Part shown: in pieces, positions 1-5,706 of the stretch
Layout of the letters: each line of letters starts with the position of its first letter
How positions within the stretch are numbered: the first letter of the stretch is position 1
Source: an uncultured Clostridia bacterium
Lineage (GTDB): Bacteria; Bacillota; Clostridia; Oscillospirales; Acutalibacteraceae
Length of the DNA stretch: 5,727 nucleotides
Direction: 5' to 3'
Assembly: GCA_946409885.1 (NCBI GenBank)
Contig: CAMJYF010000144.1
Span: 1-5,727 of the forward strand
Translations under genes and position numbers: made by a program
The notes under the pieces: generated by a model
The model's database searches: none
The model's input: the letters and a program-made list of their open reading frames with translations, nothing else
Told to the model about the DNA's origin: nothing

Positions 1-1
1 T

Positions 2-19
2 GAGAGGGTGTCTGAGTAA
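2..19 (+). other. Possible 3' end of an upstream gene overlapping the murA start (TAATG)
   Basis: Read in frame from base 2, the left edge gives E-R-V-S-E and then TAA at 17-19, whose last A is the first base of the murA ATG. This TAATG overlap is typical of translationally coupled operon genes. In related dcw clusters the gene before murA is often murG or ftsW, but five residues cannot identify it. A second frame stays open until a TGA at 27-29, so the assignment is tentative. Confidence 0.3.
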
Positions 20-1290
20 TGATCTATGAGATAACCGGCGGTCGCCGGCTGCGGGGGGAATGCCGCGTACAGGGTTCCAAAAACAGCGCGCTGCCGATCC
101 TGGCCTGTTCGCTGCTGTGCCGCGGGGAAACGGTGATCCGGAACTGTCCGGTCCTATCGGACGTGGAAGCCACCTTTGCCATTCTGCGGCATCTGGGGTG
201 CCGCGTTTCCCGGGAAGGGCACACCGTCACGGTGGACAGCGCTTCCGTTACGGCGGACGACATCCCGGATACGCTGATGCGGGAGATGCGCTCCTCCGTC
301 ATATTCCTCGGCGCGATTCTGGCCCGCAACGGCAGGGCGTCGCTTTCCACCCCCGGCGGGTGTGAGATCGGCCTGCGCCCCATCGACCTGCATCTTGATG
401 CCATGCGCCGTCTCGGCGCGCAGGTGCGGGAGGAGTTCGGCCGGATCGTCTGCGAAGCGCCGGGAGGCCTGCGGGGGGCAAAGATCCCGCTGTCCTTCCC
501 CAGCGTGGGCGCAACGGAAAACATTATGATCGCCGCTTCGCTGGCCCAAGGGGAAACGACGGTCACCAATGCCGCGCGGGAACCGGAGATCAGCGATCTG
601 GCCGACTTTCTGAACGGCTGCGGCGCGAAAATCGCCGGCGCGGGAGAGGGGACCGTGGTGATCGAAGGGGTGGAACGGTTGTCTCCCGCCGGTCACACCG
701 TCATTCCGGACCGTATCGCGGCAGCCACCTATCTGGCGGCGGCCGCTGTTACCGGCGGAGAGATTACGCTGACAGGCATCATTCCGGCTCACCTGGGGCC
801 GGAGATCGGCGTGTTTGAGGAGGCGGGCTGCCGCGTCGAGGCGGATTGCCGCCGGATCCGGATCAATGCGCCCTCGCGGCTGCGGCCTGTCAAAATGATC
901 CGCACCATGCCGTATCCCGGCTTTCCGACGGATTTTCAGGCGCCGGCGGCCGCTATGCTGACCGGGGCCGCGGGCGTGAGCGTGATCATTGAAACCATTT
1001 TTGAAAACAGGTTCAAGTACGTCGGCGAGCTGACGCGTTTCGGCGCAAAGCTGCGCGTGGATGGCAGAATGGCCGTCATCGACGGTGTGGAACGGCTTTA
1101 CGGCGCCAACGTCGTCTCCCCGGATCTCCGGGGCGGCGCGGCGCTGCTGGTGGCGGGGCTGGCCGCGGAAGGCGTTACCCGCGTATACGACAGCAGACAC
1201 ATAGAGAGAGGATATGAATCGCCCGAACGGGTGCTGAGCGGTTTATCCGCGGAGATCAGGAGAGTGGAAGAGGATGGAACAGAACGATAA
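19..1290 (+). CDS. murA: UDP-N-acetylglucosamine 1-carboxyvinyltransferase MurA
   Basis: MurA transfers enolpyruvate from phosphoenolpyruvate to UDP-GlcNAc in the cytoplasm, the first committed step of peptidoglycan synthesis. The 423-residue protein has the normal length for the family and is intact. Visible hallmarks are Lys21-Asn22 in the N-terminal GSKNSALP motif, Arg91, the loop STPGGCEIGLRPIDLH with catalytic Cys115 and Arg120, IPDRIAAATY with Asp231, GFPTDFQAP with the general base Asp305, DLRGGAALL at 369-377, and Arg397 in HIERGYE. Numbering runs almost in step with E. coli MurA. Cys115 is the residue alkylated by fosfomycin, so the enzyme should be of the fosfomycin-sensitive type (inference). 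The ATG at 19 is preceded by a modest GAGAGGG about 10 bases upstream and overlaps a TAA. The 3' end overlaps ftsQ by 17 bases. Many Firmicutes carry two murA paralogues; this is the copy in the dcw cluster. Confidence 0.97.
   Translation: MIYEITGGRRLRGECRVQGSKNSALPILACSLLCRGETVIRNCPVLSDVEATFAILRHLGCRVSREGHTVTVDSASVTADDIPDTLMREMRSSVIFLGAILARNGRASLSTPGGCEIGLRPIDLHLDAMRRLGAQVREEFGRIVCEAPGGLRGAKIPLSFPSVGATENIMIAASLAQGETTVTNAAREPEISDLADFLNGCGAKIAGAGEGTVVIEGVERLSPAGHTVIPDRIAAATYLAAAAVTGGEITLTGIIPAHLGPEIGVFEEAGCRVEADCRRIRINAPSRLRPVKMIRTMPYPGFPTDFQAPAAAMLTGAAGVSVIIETIFENRFKYVGELTRFGAKLRVDGRMAVIDGVERLYGANVVSPDLRGGAALLVAGLAAEGVTRVYDSRHIERGYESPERVLSGLSAEIRRVEEDGTER
1258..1264 (+). promoter_or_regulatory. 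Ribosome binding site of ftsQ inside the murA coding region
   Basis: AGGAGAG lies 9 bases before the ATG at 1274 and is embedded in the last codons of murA. It supports 1274 as the ftsQ start and the 17-base gene overlap, an arrangement that favours translational coupling of murA and ftsQ. Confidence 0.65.
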
Positions 1291-2746
1291 CAACAGGCGG
1301 AACGAGGGCGCCGCGCCGGACGTGGAAGCGGCGGACGCCGTCGCGGAGGAGAAGACCCGCGTCGCCCCCGAAACCGAAAAAGAGGATAACGCCCTGCCGG
1401 AGGAACAGTCCGGCGAGACGGCCCCTCGGGAGCCAGAGGACAACGCCCTGCCGGAAAAGCAGGAGGGCGGCTCCGTCCCCCCGGCAGACGCGGAGCCCGT
1501 TTCCGAAAAAAAGAAAACGGGCGGTACTCCCTCCGGAAAAAAGCCCGCCCCTCCTGTAAAGAAGAAAAAGCGTACGACCGGGACCGCCGGAACCGGCGGC
1601 GCTCCCGCGCGAAAAAAAAGACCGCCCGCGCAGGGGCAGCGGCAGCCCGGCAAAACCGGCGCGAAGCAGGGCGGCGCTTCCGGCCGTCAGAAAACCCCTG
1701 CCGGCAGCTACGCCAAAAGTCCCTCCGGCGCCAGTTCCCGCAGCGAAAAGGTGCGCCGCAGCGCGGCTGACAGGAAAAAGAAAAAACGCCGCAGGGACGC
1801 GTTTATCGTCTTTCTGATGGTTCTGATGATGGCGGCGATCCTGGTGGTGCTTTCCACCACCCTGTTCTTCAAAGCGGGGAAAATCGTCGTCAACAACCAG
1901 TCGGAACGGTATTCCGAGGAACAGATCGCGGCCGCCTCCGGTCTGAAGCCGGGGGACAACATGTTCACCGCCGATCTGAAAAAGGCGGAGGACGCCGTGG
2001 AGCGGGAGCTGCCCTATATCCGGATCGCCACGGTGCGCAGAAAATGGCCGGAGACCTTCTTTATTGACGCGGAGTACGCCGAGATGATCCTGGCGGTGCG
2101 CAAGGGCAACGCTTTCGTCTATATCGACGTGGACGGCAAAGTGCTGGAAACCGACGTCAGCGTGCCGGACGACGACTGCGCCGTCGTGACGGGCGTCTAC
2201 GCAGAGGAGGCCGTGCCGGGCGAGCAGATCAGGCTGATTGACGGCCAGTCGCCGGATACCCTTGTGGGGATCGCGCGGGGCCTGTACGAGGGCGGCATCC
2301 GTAACGTCACGGGCATCAATATTGAAAACCCTACCGACGTACTGGTGGAGCTGGATCACCGCATCGAGGTGAAATTCGGCGCGGTCAGCAGCTTTGCGGA
2401 CCGGATCGAATTCGGAAGGATCGTGATCGAAAAGAACCTGAAGGAGGGCTCCGACCGGAAGCTCATCATCGACCTGACCACCGAGGCTAAGGCCTTTGTG
2501 CGGGTAAAGCAGGATCCGTCAAAGCCGCCCGCCACCGCCACCGACGCGGAGACCGTCACTCCTACCGACGCGGAGGAGGATTACGACGAGGAGGACTACG
2601 ATTACGATGAGGAAGAGGCCGACGAGGACTACGATGAGGACTATGACGGAGATTACGACGGGGATTATTACGAGGAAGAATACGACGAAGATGATTATGA
2701 GGACTACGGGGAATACGACTATGAGGACGAGGATTACGTGGGCTGA
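1274..2746 (+). CDS. ftsQ: Cell division protein FtsQ/DivIB with low-complexity N-terminus and acidic Tyr-rich tail
   Basis: FtsQ/DivIB is a bitopic divisome protein that works with FtsB/DivIC and FtsL outside the membrane to control septal wall synthesis. The 490 residues divide clearly. Residues 1-77 are acidic and Pro/Ala-rich with a duplicated EDNALPE (37-43, 55-61). Residues 79-174 are Lys/Arg-rich and probably disordered, ending in basic clusters before the membrane. A single transmembrane helix spans about 176-199 (FIVFLMVLMMAAILVV core). A POTRA domain covers about 200-270, opening with KIVVNNQ and containing TVRRKWPETFFIDAEYAE. The FtsQ beta region runs from about 271 to 412. Residues 432-490 are a tail of 21 Asp, 17 Glu and 14 Tyr in 59 positions. 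The protein is longer than typical E. coli FtsQ because of both extensions. FtsQ identity rests on the membrane-POTRA-beta order and on its place between murA and ftsZ. Confidence 0.93.
   Translation: MEQNDNNRRNEGAAPDVEAADAVAEEKTRVAPETEKEDNALPEEQSGETAPREPEDNALPEKQEGGSVPPADAEPVSEKKKTGGTPSGKKPAPPVKKKKRTTGTAGTGGAPARKKRPPAQGQRQPGKTGAKQGGASGRQKTPAGSYAKSPSGASSRSEKVRRSAADRKKKKRRRDAFIVFLMVLMMAAILVVLSTTLFFKAGKIVVNNQSERYSEEQIAAASGLKPGDNMFTADLKKAEDAVERELPYIRIATVRRKWPETFFIDAEYAEMILAVRKGNAFVYIDVDGKVLETDVSVPDDDCAVVTGVYAEEAVPGEQIRLIDGQSPDTLVGIARGLYEGGIRNVTGINIENPTDVLVELDHRIEVKFGAVSSFADRIEFGRIVIEKNLKEGSDRKLIIDLTTEAKAFVRVKQDPSKPPATATDAETVTPTDAEEDYDEEDYDYDEEEADEDYDEDYDGDYDGDYYEEEYDEDDYEDYGEYDYEDEDYVG
1382..1456 (+). 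repeat. Imperfect direct repeat in the FtsQ N-terminal region (EDNALPE x2)
   Basis: The codons for EDNALPE at 1382-1402 recur at 1436-1456, 54 bases (18 codons) apart, with GAT/GAC and GAG/GAA synonymous differences. Each copy continues into similar Glu/Lys-Gln codons. This suggests an old in-frame duplication in a disordered, length-tolerant region. It may have no function. Confidence 0.6.
2567..2743 (+). repeat. Low-complexity Asp/Glu/Tyr-coding tract at the end of ftsQ
   Basis: The tract encodes FtsQ residues 432-490 and is built from short GA-Y/TA-Y motifs. GAGGACTACGAT occurs at 2591-2602 and 2624-2635, and a near copy lies at 2699-2710. Asp (GAT/GAC) and Tyr (TAT/TAC) codons are mixed, so the composition looks maintained at protein level and not like a fresh tandem expansion. 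Confidence 0.8.
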
Positions 2747-2800
2747 GGCGGCTTCCCGATAAAAAAATGCAAGAATTATTTGGAATGAGCATATTTGTTC

Positions 2801-2829
2801 TTGAAATTCTTCGCCGGATATGATATGAT
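2801..2829 (+). promoter_or_regulatory. Sigma-A-type promoter for ftsZ (and probably proS)
   Basis: TTGAAA at 2801-2806 and TATGAT at 2824-2829 are separated by exactly 17 bases. Each hexamer differs from consensus at one position (TTGACA, TATAAT). The predicted start is near A2836, giving a leader of about 53 bases to the ftsZ ATG. The sequence upstream of the -35 is AT-rich against a GC-rich genome. I found no terminator for ftsQ in this gap, so readthrough from the upstream cluster is likely as well. Confidence 0.75.
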
Positions 2830-2875
2830 AAAACAAATTATAGTCAGAACGATCCAGAAGGAATAATTTGAGTTC

Positions 2876-2880
2876 GGAGG
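2876..2880 (+). promoter_or_regulatory. Strong Shine-Dalgarno that decides the ftsZ start
   Basis: GGAGG lies 8 bases before the ATG at 2889, an ideal spacing. The frame is open further upstream to a TTG at 2868, which has its own weaker AGAAGGA at 2856-2862 (5-base gap). The ATG is preferred because its site is better and because the resulting N-terminus, [10 protein letters not shown], matches the usual start of clostridial FtsZ proteins. Confidence 0.8.
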
Positions 2881-2888
2881 ATGTTACA

Positions 2889-4019
2889 ATGGGATTTGAA
2901 ATGTCAACGGAATATGATCTTGTTACACAGATAAAAGTGGTCGGCGTCGGCGGAGGCGGCGGCAACGCCGTGAACCGTATGGTGGAATCCGGCGTGCAGG
3001 GCGTGGAATTCATCGCCGTCAATACCGATAAGCAGGTGCTGCTGGGCTCCAAGGCCACCACCAAAATCCAGATCGGCGAAAAGGCCACGGGCGGCCAGGG
3101 CGCCGGTTCCAAACCCGACATCGGCAAAAAGGCGGCCGAGGAGAGCATGGAGACCCTCAACGAGTCGCTGGCCGGTACGGACATGGTCTTTATCACGGCC
3201 GGTATGGGCGGCGGCACCGGAACAGGCGCGGCGCCTGTTATTGCCCAGCTGGCCAAGGACAAGGGAATTTTAACGGTGGGTATCGTCACCAAGCCCTTCG
3301 ACTTTGAAGGCCGCCGCCGCATGCAGCAGGCGGAAGCCGGTATCGCGGAGCTGGCGCAGCACGTGGACAGCCTGATCGTCATTCCCAACGAGCGGCTGAA
3401 ATACGTCTCCGATCAGAAGATCACCTTCCTCAACGCGTTCAGCATCGCCGACGACGTGCTCCGTCAGGGCGTCAAATCCATCGCGGAGCTGATCAAAGTG
3501 CCGGGCATCATCAATCTGGATTTCGCGGACGTGACCTCCGTGATGAAGGACGCCGGTCACGCGCACATGGGCGTGGGACGCGCCAGCGGCAAGGACAAGG
3601 CCGAGGCCGCCGCCAACGCCGCCATCTCCAGCCCGCTGCTGGAGACCACCATCCAGGGCGCTAAGGGCGTGATCATCCTGATCTCCGCCTCCGCCGATAT
3701 CACGCTGGACGACGTGGACGTGGCCGCCACCATTGTGAAGGACGCCGCCGATATCGACGCCAACATCATCTTCGGCGTGTCCACGGATCCGTCGCTGGAC
3801 GACGAGATGGTGGTCACCGTGATCGCCACCGGCTTCGGCACCGAAAGCAAGCCCGCCGTGCCGCATACCCCCGCGGAGAAGAAGGAGACCGCCGAACCCG
3901 CCGGTTCCACGGCCATCCCCTTTACGGCCCCCGCCGAGCTGGACCCCACCGCGCAGCCCGCTACCGGCGTTGACGACGAAAGCATCATCGATATCTTCAA
4001 TATTTTCAAGAATAAGTAA
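2889..4019 (+). CDS. ftsZ: Cell division GTPase FtsZ
   Basis: FtsZ is the tubulin homologue that polymerises into the cytoplasmic Z ring and recruits the divisome. The 376-residue protein is full length. The nucleotide-binding [15 protein letters not shown] lies at 17-31, the tubulin signature GGGTGTG at 108-114, and the T7 catalytic loop NLDFADV at 209-215, with Asp211 and Asp214 completing the GTPase site of the neighbouring subunit. The globular core ends near 317. A Pro/Ala/Thr-rich linker follows (about 318-362). The C-terminal peptide is [15 protein letters not shown], which lacks the proline and Leu-Arg of the common DIPxFLR anchor motif. A TTG at 2868 would add seven residues, but the ATG with GGAGG is the better start. 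The gene has its own promoter and is followed 17 bases later by proS. No ftsA lies upstream. Confidence 0.98.
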   Translation: MGFEMSTEYDLVTQIKVVGVGGGGGNAVNRMVESGVQGVEFIAVNTDKQVLLGSKATTKIQIGEKATGGQGAGSKPDIGKKAAEESMETLNESLAGTDMVFITAGMGGGTGTGAAPVIAQLAKDKGILTVGIVTKPFDFEGRRRMQQAEAGIAELAQHVDSLIVIPNERLKYVSDQKITFLNAFSIADDVLRQGVKSIAELIKVPGIINLDFADVTSVMKDAGHAHMGVGRASGKDKAEAAANAAISSPLLETTIQGAKGVIILISASADITLDDVDVAATIVKDAADIDANIIFGVSTDPSLDDEMVVTVIATGFGTESKPAVPHTPAEKKETAEPAGSTAIPFTAPAELDPTAQPATGVDDESIIDIFNIFKNK

Positions 4020-4036
4020 AAAGTACAGTAATCGCT

Positions 4037-5479
4037 ATGGCAGACAATAATAAAAAAATGGTTGAGGCGATCACCTCCATGGAGGAGGATTTCGCCAAAT
4101 GGTATACGGACGTGGTCAAAAAGGCCGATCTGATCGACTATTCCAGCGTCAAGGGCTGCATGATCATCCGTCCCTACGGCTACGCCATCTGGGAGCTGAT
4201 CCAGCGCCAGATGGACGAGCGCTTCAAGGCGCTGGGCCATGAAAACGTCTATATGCCCCTGTTTATCCCCGAAAGCCTTCTGCAGAAGGAAAAGGATCAC
4301 GTGGAGGGCTTCGCGCCGGAGGTGGCCTGGGTCACCCACGGCGGCAACGAGCCGCTGGCGGAGCGCCTGTGCGTCCGCCCCACGTCCGAGACCCTCTTCT
4401 GCGAGCACTACGCCAACATCGTTCATTCCTACCGTGACCTGCCCAAGCTGTACAACCAGTGGTGCAACGTGGTGCGGTGGGAAAAAACCACCCGCCCGTT
4501 CCTGCGCAGCCGCGAGTTCCTGTGGCAGGAGGGGCACACCGTCCACGCCACCGCCGAGGAGGCGCAGGCGGAGACGGAGCAGATGCTGAACGTTTACGCC
4601 GATTTCTGCAAAGACGTGCTGAATATGCCCGTCATCAAGGGCAGAAAGACCGAAAGCGACAAGTTTGCCGGCGCGGTGGCCACCTATGCCATCGAGGCCC
4701 TGATGCACGACGGCAAGGCGCTGCAGGCGGGTACCTCCCACTACTTCGGCGACGGCTTCGCCCGGGCCTTCAACATGATGTACACCGATAAGAACAACCA
4801 GCTGCAGTACGTGCACCAGACCTCCTGGGGCACCACCACCCGGCTCATCGGCGCGGTCATCATGTCCCACGGCGACAACAACGGCCTGGTGCTGCCGCCC
4901 AAAATCGCCCCCACACAGATCGTCGTCATTCCCATCGCCGCCCACAAGCCCGGCGTGACGGAAAAGGCGCTGGAACTGACGGAGAGGCTTTCCAAGTCCT
5001 TCCGCGTCAAGTGCGATACCACCGACAACTCCGCCGGCTGGAAGTTCGCCGAGTACGAGATGAAGGGCGTGCCGCTCCGCCTGGAGATCGGCCCCAAGGA
5101 TATGGAAAAGAACCAGTGCGTGCTGGTCCGCCGCGACAACCGGGAGAAATATTTCGTCTCGCTGGACGACCTGGAAGGGGAGATCACGCGCCTGCTGGAC
5201 GAGCTTGGCCGGGCCATCTACGACAAGGCGGCCGCCAATATCGAGCGCAGGACCTACCGCTGTACCTCCATCGACGAGATCAAAGCGGCGCTGGCGGAGC
5301 ACGGCGACGGTTTTGTAAAGGCCATGTGGTGCGGCAGCGAGGAGTGCGAGGACAAGGTCAAGGAGCTGACCGGCGTGGGTTCCCGCTGCATCCCCTTCGA
5401 GCAGGAGCAGCTTTCCGATACCTGCGTGTGCTGCGGTAAAAAGGCGGCGCACATGGTGGTTTGGGGCAACGCGTATTAA
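4037..5479 (+). CDS. proS: Prolyl-tRNA synthetase, archaeal/eukaryotic-type short form (ProS type 3)
   Basis: ProS attaches proline to tRNA-Pro in the cytoplasm. The 480-residue length, the absence of the inserted editing domain found in E. coli-type enzymes, and the C-terminal extension identify the archaeal/eukaryotic-like form, also common in Clostridia. Visible elements are motif 1 around [11 protein letters not shown] (68-78), RPTSET at 114-119, motif 2 [16 protein letters not shown] (153-168), KFAGA at 209-213, and motif 3 [16 protein letters not shown] (265-280). An anticodon-binding domain follows from about 292, beginning with TQIVVIPI. The terminal domain has Cys432, Cys437, Cys463 and Cys466 (CX4C-X25-CX2C), the zinc pattern of this subclass, and ends in the usual C-terminal Tyr. 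The start at 4037 fits the family N-terminus, but the 17 bases after ftsZ hold no convincing Shine-Dalgarno. Translation may depend on coupling to ftsZ. Confidence 0.98.
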   Translation: MADNNKKMVEAITSMEEDFAKWYTDVVKKADLIDYSSVKGCMIIRPYGYAIWELIQRQMDERFKALGHENVYMPLFIPESLLQKEKDHVEGFAPEVAWVTHGGNEPLAERLCVRPTSETLFCEHYANIVHSYRDLPKLYNQWCNVVRWEKTTRPFLRSREFLWQEGHTVHATAEEAQAETEQMLNVYADFCKDVLNMPVIKGRKTESDKFAGAVATYAIEALMHDGKALQAGTSHYFGDGFARAFNMMYTDKNNQLQYVHQTSWGTTTRLIGAVIMSHGDNNGLVLPPKIAPTQIVVIPIAAHKPGVTEKALELTERLSKSFRVKCDTTDNSAGWKFAEYEMKGVPLRLEIGPKDMEKNQCVLVRRDNREKYFVSLDDLEGEITRLLDELGRAIYDKAAANIERRTYRCTSIDEIKAALAEHGDGFVKAMWCGSEECEDKVKELTGVGSRCIPFEQEQLSDTCVCCGKKAAHMVVWGNAY

Positions 5480-5513
5480 GCACTTTTTTTGACACATTTT
5501 TTGTAAAAAGTAG
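5480..5513 (+). other. T-rich stretch after proS, possible weak terminator
   Basis: Seven Ts at 5484-5490 and six at 5497-5502 follow the proS stop. The only inverted repeat I see is ACTTTTT at 5482-5488 against AAAAAGT at 5505-5511, an AT-only stem with a 16-base loop. No GC-rich stem precedes either T run, so this is at best a poor intrinsic terminator. The proS transcript may run on into the hairpin at 5589-5632. Confidence 0.3.
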
Positions 5514-5542
5514 TTGCATTTCCTGAAAAGGTGTGCTATAAT
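5514..5542 (+). promoter_or_regulatory. Near-consensus sigma-A-type promoter with extended -10
   Basis: TTGCAT at 5514-5519 and a perfect TATAAT at 5537-5542 are separated by 17 bases, with an extended -10 TGC at 5534-5536. T and A runs lie upstream of the -35. The predicted start is A5549. This is the strongest promoter-like sequence in the window, and it points into a region with no conventional gene. Confidence 0.75.
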
Positions 5543-5548
5543 AACTAC

Positions 5549-5634
5549 AGATTTTGCGTCAGCAGAATCGAAACTCTAAACTGCAAATAAGGGAAAAACG
5601 TCGCTGGCTTACAACGGTGGCGCTTTTCCTTTTT
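5549..5634 (+). ncRNA. Candidate small RNA or attenuated leader of about 86 nt
   Basis: The predicted transcript from A5549 opens at once with an 8-bp hairpin: GATTTTGC at 5550-5557 pairs with GCAGAATC at 5562-5569 (one G-U pair, GTCA loop). A 19-nt unpaired linker covers 5570-5588, and a long terminator-like hairpin with a T run ends near 5634. Promoter, 5' hairpin, linker and terminator in 86 bases is the layout of a compact bacterial sRNA. I do not recognise it as a named family; it is far too short for 6S RNA, and I see no known riboswitch core. An alternative is a leader that attenuates something beyond the window, or the 5' part of a tiny lipoprotein mRNA. Confidence 0.45.
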
Positions 5635-5706
5635 ATGGGCTTCTTTGTTTATGCCTTTACAGGCTGCGGGCAGGTCATAATCATTCCCGACGAGCCTTCC
5701 TATTAA
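5554..5706 (+). CDS. Possible very small lipoprotein, start codon uncertain
   Basis: The frame is open from just after the promoter -10 to TAA at 5704-5706. From a TTG at 5554 it gives 50 residues. Residues 1-17 are rich in Arg/Lys (including REKRR at 13-17), 18-37 are hydrophobic (TTVALFLFMGFFVYAFTG), Cys38 sits in an FTGC lipobox-like context, and the short remainder is GQVIIIPDEPSY. This is the n-region, h-region, Cys order of a type II signal peptide. Against it: TTG 5554 lies 5 bases from the predicted transcript start and inside a hairpin, CTG 5581 has no Shine-Dalgarno, and GTG 5617 and ATG 5635 would lose the basic region. T-rich DNA also encodes hydrophobic residues by chance. I do not recognise a family. 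It could be a decayed start, a leaderless small gene or coincidence. Confidence 0.3.
   Translation: MRQQNRNSKLQIREKRRWLTTVALFLFMGFFVYAFTGCGQVIIIPDEPSY
5589..5634 (+). terminator. Intrinsic terminator-like hairpin with T run
   Basis: Bases 5589-5606 pair with 5615-5632 over 18 positions, with one mismatch (A5598 against C5623) and four G-U pairs, around an 8-base GCTTACAA loop. The run of five Ts at 5630-5634 overlaps the stem base. Counting the stem from G5592-C5629 leaves all five Ts as the tail. It could end the candidate small RNA and readthrough from ftsZ-proS. Confidence 0.6.

Noticed and set aside
154..1200. 348-codon open frame on the - strand within murA
   Set aside because: It lies wholly inside murA, has no recognisable motif and has an Arg/His/Pro-rich composition typical of antisense shadows.
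1256..2359. 367-codon - strand frame inside ftsQ
   Set aside because: It is antisense to the low-complexity Lys/Arg region of ftsQ and gives Phe/Gly/Arg-rich sequence without domains.
2747..2800. Intrinsic terminator after ftsQ
   Set aside because: There is no GC-rich stem followed by a T run on the + strand; the A run at 2760-2767 is the wrong polarity.
2767..2823. Possible 18-residue leader peptide (ATG at 2767) in the ftsQ-ftsZ gap
   Set aside because: It has no Shine-Dalgarno, and it lies across and upstream of the predicted ftsZ transcript start, so it would not be on that mRNA.
2519..3388. 289-codon - strand frame covering the ftsQ tail and ftsZ start
   Set aside because: Its hydrophobic Val/Ile/Leu run is only the complement of the Asp/Glu/Tyr codons in ftsQ. 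It is not evidence of a membrane protein.
4239..4791. Arg/Ala/Pro-rich + strand frames within proS
   Set aside because: These are out-of-frame readings of proS codons without an initiation site or family motifs.
3557..5497. 646-codon open frame on the - strand opposite proS and the end of ftsZ
   Set aside because: It is the shadow of GC-rich coding DNA: ftsZ and proS on the + strand have complete, recognisable domains. The antisense product is His/Gly/Val/Leu-rich with no family resemblance.
5549..5634. Known riboswitch, 6S RNA or tRNA
   Set aside because: The length, pairing pattern and lack of conserved core motifs do not match any of these classes as far as I can judge by eye.
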